A stretch of 64,000 bases of DNA, from assembly GCA_017654935.2 (NCBI GenBank), contig CM065682.1, forward strand, positions 38,818,660 through 38,882,659, in the 5' to 3' direction. This stretch comes from Phymorhynchus buccinoides (taxonomy: Eukaryota; Mollusca; Gastropoda; Neogastropoda; Raphitomidae). Position numbers and translations under genes: made by a program. The notes beneath the pieces are model-generated. The model was not told the DNA's origin. It did no database searches and was given only the letters and a program-made list of their open reading frames with translations. Positions 53,601 to 62,600 of this stretch are shown here, one piece after another; the stretch's first letter is position 1; each line of letters starts with the position of its first letter.

Positions 53601-56600
53601 CCAAGGCCTGATACATTACGGACTATGAGTGGCCGGACCGGGCCACTACACACTGCTACGCCCTTTCGAACTGGAAAATATCGATCGAAGGGGCGAGTCT
53701 GGGTCAGAAAACAAACTGGACAAGACTAGTTCAGAATGTCGGGCAAGCAAAGGACCGATGGCGGGATAGAGACAGCTAGTACTAGGATGAAAATCCGCAA
53801 GAGCAGCAGATTCAGCCTCTGACCTAGCAAACTGAGAAACCACGGTACGAATGTGCGACTGCACTTCGTAACCAACTCTACATGCTAAGACCGACGAAAG
53901 GGACCCCCGTTGACTGGGTGAAAAACCAGCGGAGACAATTCGATCGGTAGGGAGGTAAAATAAAAATAAAAAACTGCCTATGAAGTAGGAACAGACAGCA
54001 ACAGCAACATAGTTGCTATCGCATGACGTCAAATCGAACCAGATGACGCGGAAAAGTCCCCACCGAAAAGGAAAACATGTAGACAAAAAGCGAAACAGTG
54101 TGCAAACGTGACGATGACACACCTCGACCTAAACCATAAAAAACGGTCGGAACGAGACGCCGAAGACCAAAAAAAGGGGGGGGGGGCCTGAAGGAAGGCA
54201 AAAATCACCCCGTCGAACAACTTTAGGTTGAAAGCTGTGCCGTTCGGTGATCTGACGGCTGAGAAGGGAAGATCATGCTAGCCGGACAGTTAAAGCCAGA
54301 TCGGGACGGAACCAGTCCGAAACAGGATGACTGGAACGGCCGAACGAGTCAACAGGTTGAACAACTCATGGTTGAAACCGTGAAAGAAGGAGTGCGCACT
54401 CTGACTTCTCTCTGCAAGGGCCTATGTATACCCAGGCCAGAGGAAGGAGCTCCGAAGAAGAACAAAAAACCCTTTAAACGGCCTAAGAGATCGCCGGCCA
54501 ATTAGAGTCAGAATGTCTTTGTTGTGGCTCGGCCTCCTGTTGCCACGAGAAGACTGGGAAGGGGGGCCTCAAGGCCTTGAACTGGGGAGGAGGCCTAGAG
54601 GAGTATCCCACACTCCTAGAGCGGGACGCGAAGTACCCCGGACGAAATGGTTGGGACGGGGCTGGTTCAACAGGGCCCGATAGATAGCCTTCTGGCTATC
54701 AGCTGACTTCCTCTTTGAAGAGGACTCGAGAACTGGGGGAACCGATTCTTCCCCTAACAAGCCCGACTCCGGAAGGGGAAGAGAGCGCAAAACGCTCCTT
54801 TTCCCTGGACGAAAGAGACCTGTTCTGCGCCAGAAAGAATCCCGGGCCAAGGCACAGGTTTGAACCTTCAAACCAGCCGTGACATCAGAGAGGCTCTGTA
54901 GCGCATTGCCCAAAAGGGCTAGAGAGACTCCAACGGAAGCTTCATCCACCTGATCAAAGAACTGAAAAACCGCCGGTGAATCAGAGGCTGAATTGCCTAG
55001 AGACTCCGCCAAGGTTTGCACGAGAGAGGTGGCCATGCCACAAGCCCTGAGAGAACCAGACAGAGATTCCTCGAGAGACTTGAACGTGACGGGAGGAACA
55101 GCAGCAGGACCCCAAGGACTCCACCTCCTCAGAAGGTTTGGAGACGGAGGGGAAGGGCAGGTATTCCGTTGGTAGGGGGACGAAAGGTCTGAATCCAGGT
55201 ACCAAAAAGGAACCGAACTGAGACGAGGCCGGCTGAGAACGCCCCAGATTAGCCTCAGCAATCTGTTTCAACGAAAGGACCTTGCCGGTCCTCAACGTGA
55301 ACTCCGCTTTAACCACCAAATCCTCCGGGAAGGAGGGGGCTTGGAGAGTCAAGGAGCTCTTGGCCTGCAGAAGAGAGCCAACCGCGTGATCAGTGGCGGA
55401 CTCCTGATGGGAGGAACGCACAGGTACCACGTAAGGGCACGATCGAGACAAAATCTTGAGAAGATTCTGAACCGAGGACTCAGTGAGAGAGTGAGGGACC
55501 TCCGACTGAGGGTCCAGTTCCATGTCTGACTCAAAGTCGGACTGAAACTCAGAGAATTCCCTGGAGGGGTCTGGCCGTTGAAGCTTCTGATAAGGGCGGC
55601 CCAAGAGTCAAACACCACCGGAGGCCATGCCTGGCAGAGGGCTCTGCCGGTAGGGAGTGAGAGGATCACTGAACACCGGCCGGAACCGGGAGAACGTGGC
55701 GTCCTCCGTGCGAGCGGGACATTCCCGGTTGACCCAAACCGGAGGAACGAACCGGAAATTCATCATCGGAATTTTCCGGTTCTAGGCGAACCCTTTCCCG
55801 GTATGTCCGCGTTGGCCAAGCAACCGGGAGACAACCGGATGATTACCGGGTAAACACCGGGAGAACCGGAGGAAACGGTCTCGCAACCGGGAAAGGCAAA
55901 TAACCGGTTGCGGTGGGAAAGCCAAGAGGCTCCAACCGTGCCATCCCCCGGTATGTCCGCGTTGGCCAAGCAACCGGGAGACAACCGGGAGAAACCGGAT
56001 GAATACCGGGTGAAACCGGGTAAGCACCGGGAGAACCGGAGGAAACCGTCTCACAACCGTGAGAAGCGAATTTCCGGTTGCGGTGGGACTGCCAAGAGGC
56101 CCCAACCGCGCCAGTGCCAGGATCACTGGAGAGCCATCCCCCGGGAGGGGGGTATGGACTCTTATCGGTATTGAAGGTGCCCCGCACCGACCGATTTGAC
56201 TGTCCTGGTAACCTCTCCCTCGAACTGAGTGGAGGATTTGAGCCCGGACTCAGGAAAGGGAACAGGCCGTTCCCGATCCTGGAGGTACCTCCCAGGTACC
56301 ACCGTTTGTCCGCGTTGGCCAAGCAACCGGGAGACAACCGGGAGAAACCGGATGAAACCGGGTAAGCACCGGGAGAACCGGAGGAAACCGTCTCACAACC
56401 GTGAGAAGCGAATTTCCGGTTGCGGTGGGACTGCCAAGAGGCCCCAACCGCGCCAGTGCCAGGATCACTGGAGAGCCATCCCCCGGGAGGGGGGTATGGA
56501 CTCTTATCGGTATTGAAGGTGCCCCGCACCGACCGATTTGACTGTCCTGGTAACCTCTCCCTCGAACTGAGTGGAGGATTTGAGCCCGGACTCAGGAAAG

Positions 56601-59600
56601 GGAACAGGCCGTTCCCGATCCTGGAGGTACCTCCCAGGTACCACCGGATGATTGCCTGACAGACTGGCCAGTCTGGTGACAGAGGAGTCACCTCTGTCAC
56701 TAGGCAAGCTCCCCGGAGGGGAGCCTCTCTGTTCCGTAAACATCAAGCCCACAGGACGGAAACCAGAGGTGGAAAGGGATTGCCTATCCCTGTTGAGGTC
56801 GACGCTGGTCTTAGCGGACAAGGGCCTCCTGGAGGCAAGCCTGTGAACAGAAGAAGGAGAGAGGGCTGCGCCAGTGACAGTCTCACGTTAGAAGAGACAA
56901 CTGGCGGCACCCTCTCTGGCCTAATCATAAACCGAAATAGGAGGAAGATTCTGTCGATGCGAAAGGGAGAACCCTGAAACCCGAAGAGTCCAAGTGACGT
57001 AGTACAAAGCCTGCGAGTCCAACGGAAAAGGAGGAGCAGAAACCTCCGAAGGGAGAGAAACTGGAATGGGCTCCGAAACCGGTTAGGCCGGTGTAACCGA
57101 AACGGACTGTGACTGGACGTTAGACGTAGGATTTGTGAGAGGATTTAGACGAAAACTTCTTGTAGAAGATTAAGAGAACCTGCCCAAAGGGTCCCTAGTG
57201 AGAGAAGAAGAGTCAACTGACTTGGAAACAGAAAAACAACCGAAGCAGAAACTGCTTTGCCCGAGTGTTTTGAAACCGAGGGGTGCAAGAAGCCATAATG
57301 GCTGACGCCACCCCGAAAACGAACAACAGAGTGAACGAAATAATTTTTCAACTAAAACGAACACCAAGAAATGACAATGAAATAATATCGATAGGATGAC
57401 TAACAGCCTTCCCAAGAAACTGAATAGAACAAAGCTATGCACGGAACGAACCCACCAGATAGACAAGAGTCAGAAAAGGCGGAGCAGGGTAGGCCCAGGT
57501 GTGGTAGAAAGGCTGGAAAATTTAAGAATGACATATCCGGTGCCCCAAGGGTGCGCGTCATACCCGGAAGTAAGGGGAGTCACTCCCGCTACTCCCTGCG
57601 GTATGGGTGCAGTCCCTTGGGGCCACTTTCGTTTTAGCTATGTGCTAGGGTAAGGTTCCAGGTTGTTTTAGGCTAATGCAGTTGTTTTGAGTGTTGGTAT
57701 AGTATGATTAAATTAGATTGACAGATTAGAGAAAGTTTGTTCAAGCACAGAACTTTCAGAAGGTGGGGTCCCCCTGTGGGAAAAACGGGGGGGGGGGGGG
57801 GGGGGGGCTGGGGGGGCTTTCATACAAATAGTTCCCCCACCTTCTGGAAGTTCTGTGCTTGTAGCTTCCTCTCATCTGTCACTCTCTTTGACTCTGCCTT
57901 TTCCCTTAGCTTACTGTCATCTACTATCTTTCTATCTCACTGGTCCATTCTCCTGCCTTTTTTTCTAGAAATTCTTACCAAGATTTCTTCAGCCAAAGTC
58001 GGACATGCTGGGCCTAACTATTTCTTAGTAAGGCGCATAACGGCAGCATGATGCAACTACGCTCATGTGACAGGAAACTGTCTCAGCGAACAAAGAAGAA
58101 GTGAAAATAGGATTTTACGCCCTCTGCGGTCTTTCGACCATGTGGGGCATTCTTAAATACAAAGATGGTGGGAACAATACTGGAGGCAATGCCCAGAGGC
58201 AGTGCAACACCAGTAAAGTCCCGATTGTTTAACAATACAGATATGTGTAGCAGTAACCACGCCTCGGTTAGACCTCATCGGCTATGGTACTGCCACAAGT
58301 AATATACAGAACTTTCAGAAGGTGGGGGGAACTATTTATACAAAAGATCCCCCGGTCTCCCCACTGGGTGCAAGCACTCCTCACTTGTTACAAATGGCCA
58401 GGTTGTTGCCAAGCCCCCAGGGAGGCTGTCGGAAATTCCACTGGTGGTCCTTGTCCGAGTTGACGTTGAAGGTGTGTTTGTCTGAGGCGCAGTGCTGCTC
58501 CCACTGCCTCTCACTGTTGCACTGAATGGAGCAGTAGCGGCAGTAGTGGGAGCTGTTTTGCATGCCAAAGGGTAGCCGTACAGCAGCAGAGTTTCGCCGG
58601 GCTGTAGGTGCCGCTGTGGCCATCACCACAGAGTCCCCTTGGCTGATTTTAGCTTTATTGACGTCCTCTTTGCACGCTGTCACCACGTCCTCCAATTTGC
58701 GCACTGTCCAATACAGAATTACATCGATTTTTTGTTCCCAAGTTACAGTCAAACTCTGCCAAACAGTGACCCAAAAGTGAAGGAATTATTAGCCTCAACA
58801 ACAAAAAGAGCACACACACACACACACGCACACACATGGGTGCAACTACACAAAATGAAAAACCCCTGAAAGGCCGGGGTCCATGGGTAATGTCCCCCTG
58901 CAGCTGAAGCAAAAATTGATTTATGAACATATTTTAGTTTGCTTTTTCCACAATTTATACAAAGAGCTTATTTTAAAAAGTTTGAAAAATACAGTAGACA
59001 CACAAAGAGCTTGTTCGACAAACTGAAAAAAAGGAACTTCCTATTCTGGTAAAATTCAAAAACAGGAAATCCTTGCATACCAGGAAAAGTTGCACCCATG
59101 TAAACACACACTAACAAACACACACTAACAAACACACACTGCGCAAACCAAGTTTGCGAGCCATCCATATCCAGGGCAGCCTCTCCACACAAACACACAC
59201 AGCTACACCCAGACAGTCCCACACACAGCTACACCCAGACAGTCCCAACAACCACAGACCACGGTGGCGAGCCATCCATATCCACAGCACCACACACAGA
59301 AACGCACACACAAGCACACACAGCTACACCCAGACAGACCCAACGACCACAGACCACGGTGGTGAGCCATCCATATCCACAGCACCACACACAGAAACAC
59401 ACACACAAGCACACACAGCTACACCCAGACAGTCCCAACGACCACAGACCATGGTGGCGAGCCATCCATATCCACAGCACCACACACACAAGCACACACA
59501 GCTACACCCAGACAGTCCCAACGACCACAGACCACGGTGGCGAGCCATCCATATCCACAGCACCACACACACAAGCATACACAGCTACACCCAGACAGTC

Positions 59601-62600
59601 CCAACAGCCACAGACCATGGTGGCGAGCCATCCATATCCACAGCACCACACACACAAGCATACACAGCTACACCCAGACAGTCCCAACAACCACAGACCA
59701 CGGTGGCGAGCCATCCATATCCACAGCACCACACACACAAGCATGCACAGCTACAAACACAGTCCCAACAACCACAGACCACGGTGGTGAGCCATCCATA
59801 TCCACAGCACCACACACACAAGCATACACAGCTACACCCAGACAGTCCCAACGACCACAGACCACGGTGGCGAGCCATCCATATCCACAGCACCACACAC
59901 ACAAGCATACACAGCTACACCCAGACAGTCCCAACGACCACAGACCATGGTGGCGAGCCATCCATATCCACAGCACCCTCTCCTCGTTGTTGTGGGCAAA
60001 CTGGCAGGGGCCTGGCCCTGTGAACTGACACTTCCTCTTGTTCTGGATGTAGTTGCACAGCACAAAGTTCAGGTTGCGTGGAATCATGTTGGGCAATGAG
60101 CGCAGTTCCTTCATGATGCTCGTGATGACAAACACCTGTAAGGCCATTAAACGATCTTCTATTATCAGTGCAGTGGTATCGATAGTGCTTAGACATTTAT
60201 AGGAATTTGAACCGTTTTTCGCAGACCTGACAACCATAAAATTCTACTTTGTATGATTGGTTTTCAGGCTTTGAAAACCTTCCACTCAGTGGTGGTAGAG
60301 CCCCACCATTGACTTAATAAAAGCAAAACCATATTAGGAAGTGGTGAAAGGCTGTATTTTGTACTTTTCATCATAAGGAAATCGTGATGAACAAAATCCC
60401 CAATGCCTAAGTAGTAGCTGAACTATTTCGGAGTCTATTACAACTTTCCTTTATCAACCACAATCATGGACTAAAAGTAAAATTGGCTGTGTATGCCACA
60501 AACCAAGTTAAATGTTATGAAAACAGTTCACTGTAAAATAAAAAAATAAATAAAAAGCCACAAGTCAAGCTAAATGTTATCATAAGGAAATCGTCAGTAT
60601 TGTAGAAGTCATCTTTTCTCCACATACACAAATTACACAATAATTTAACTCTGAAACTATGAAAAATTGTCTCAGTAACATGATTAAAAACACACAATGC
60701 ATCATAAAGACATACATCTCCACCCCTCTAACCTTCACTACCAAAACCCTTCACTTTATACGATTCCCTAACTATACACTATACAGACATGTTTACCTCA
60801 TAAACGCACCCTGTATTTTTTACAAACAGATAGTCTATCAAACATAGACTTGTAGTGCTAGGCTTTTCAAACATTAAGAACTCTGGCATAACGATTAATT
60901 ACCGAATACAACAACAATAAGTGGTGGCAGAAGAAAAAAATAATGTGTAGGCGTATCAACAAGTAGAGCAAAGACTGGTTCAAGAATTCAGAAGTCAGTT
61001 TACTTAGATTTCCTTCTTTTAAATACAGACAGAATGCTGGAGGGCTTCCCCAGCTTCTGGTGTTTTGCAGCTTTCATATAGTTTTTTTATTTTTTTAAAC
61101 CTGGAATAATAGCATATTGTTAGGTTTACTTTAACAAAATAATAGAGGAAACAGATCACAACAGTTCTTCCACACACTAAGACACACTTGACTACCCCCC
61201 CCCCCCCCCCCCCGACATACATACACACACACACACCAAAGCCCTTGTGCTGACTGATCCTTTTGGTGACAAAGTTGGAGTGTCCCTTGACACACTTGAC
61301 TACTCCCCCCCCCTGACATACACACACAGCCCTTGTGCTGACTGATCCTTTTGGTGACAAAGTTGGAGTGTCCCTTGACACACTTGACTACTCCCCCCCC
61401 CTGACGCACATACACACACCAAAGTCATTGTGCTGACTGACCCTTTTGGTGACAAAGTTGGAGTGTCCCTTGACACACTTGACTACTCCCCCCCCCCCCC
61501 CTGACACACACACACACAGTCCTTGTGCTGACTGATCCTTTTGGTGACAAAGTTGGAGTGTCCCTTAACACACTTGACTACCCCCCCCCCCCCCCTGACA
61601 TACACACACACACCAAAGCCCTTGTGCTGACTGACCCTTTTGGTGACAAAGTTGGAGTGTCCCTTGACACACTTGATTACTCCCCCCCCCTGACATACAC
61701 ACACACACACACACACCAAAGCCCTTGTGCTGACTGACCCTTTTGGTGACAAAGTTGGAGTGTCCCTTGACACACTTGATTACACCCCCCCTCCCCTGAC
61801 ATACACACACACACACACACCAAGCCCTTGTGCTGACTGACCCTTTTGGTGACAAAGTTGGAGTGTCCCTTGACACACTTGACTACTCCCCCCCCCTGAC
61901 ATACACACACACACACACACACCAAAGCCCTTGTGCTGACTGACCCTTTTGGTGACAAAGTTGGAGTGTCCCTTGACACACTTGTTGGAGGTGCCGTCCT
62001 GCAGACTCCTGGTGCCGGTAGCCCAGCACAGGCCGCAGAACTCGTGCACGGTGTGAGGCACCTTCTCTCTGCCTGAAATCCCACTCCCTGCATGCCCACC
62101 AGCGGGAGTTTTCGGCATTGACGAGCTTGTTGAAGGGGTGGGTTTGGGCGGTGGTGGGGCACCCCAAGCTCCCCTGGCCCTCTGCCGCATCACATGCAAT
62201 AAATTGTAAAGTGCTTTGAGGTTTGTCTGAGACCAGAGAAAGAAGCCATGCAAAATGAGATGTCTATTATATCGGTCAGTTAAGTCTTTTATAGTCCTGT
62301 CAACAAGCTGTCGCCATCTCAGGACCGTCACCATGTAAAGTTCACACCGCGTAAAACAAAGCACACATCCATGTTTCCTAACAACGTTCATATAACTATG
62401 TCGCACAACCTCAAAACATGACAGATACACAGATGTCCATAACATAATGGGGCTTTATACTACTCCTTGCTGACACGAAAGGGCGATAATTTTAGGCCCG
62501 AACTGCTGATGCCCCCTGGTGACGAGTCAGGAGCAGATACTTTTCTGTGGCTATATACTACTAGTCCCTGACAGGCAAGGGTGATAATCTCAAGTAGGTG

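Larger units (their letters stand above)
51592..57718 (-). mobile_element. DIRS-type retroelement, copy 2 (non-autonomous)
   Basis: 6127 bp in the intron between exons 4 and 5, same orientation as copy 1 and the host gene. Apart from a 168-bp deletion with short filler (junction at about 54515), a few homopolymer and repeat-count changes and very few substitutions, it matches copy 1 along its length, so the two are recent relatives. It is inserted in one arm of a foldback repeat (51358-51591 / 57719-58100). The other arm shows that the target lost or gained no bases, apart from a single T that cannot be assigned. Confidence 0.92.

Noticed and set aside
59154..60028. Very long His/Thr/Pro-rich or Cys/Val/Trp-rich frames on both strands
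   Set aside because: They arise from the minisatellite at 59100-59976, whose unit length keeps frames open; no start context, no splice support, and both strands are open.
61190..61985. CRISPR-like regular repeats
   Set aside because: Unit differences and the absence of unique spacers show an ordinary eukaryotic minisatellite derived from an exon edge; cas genes are absent and the genome is animal.
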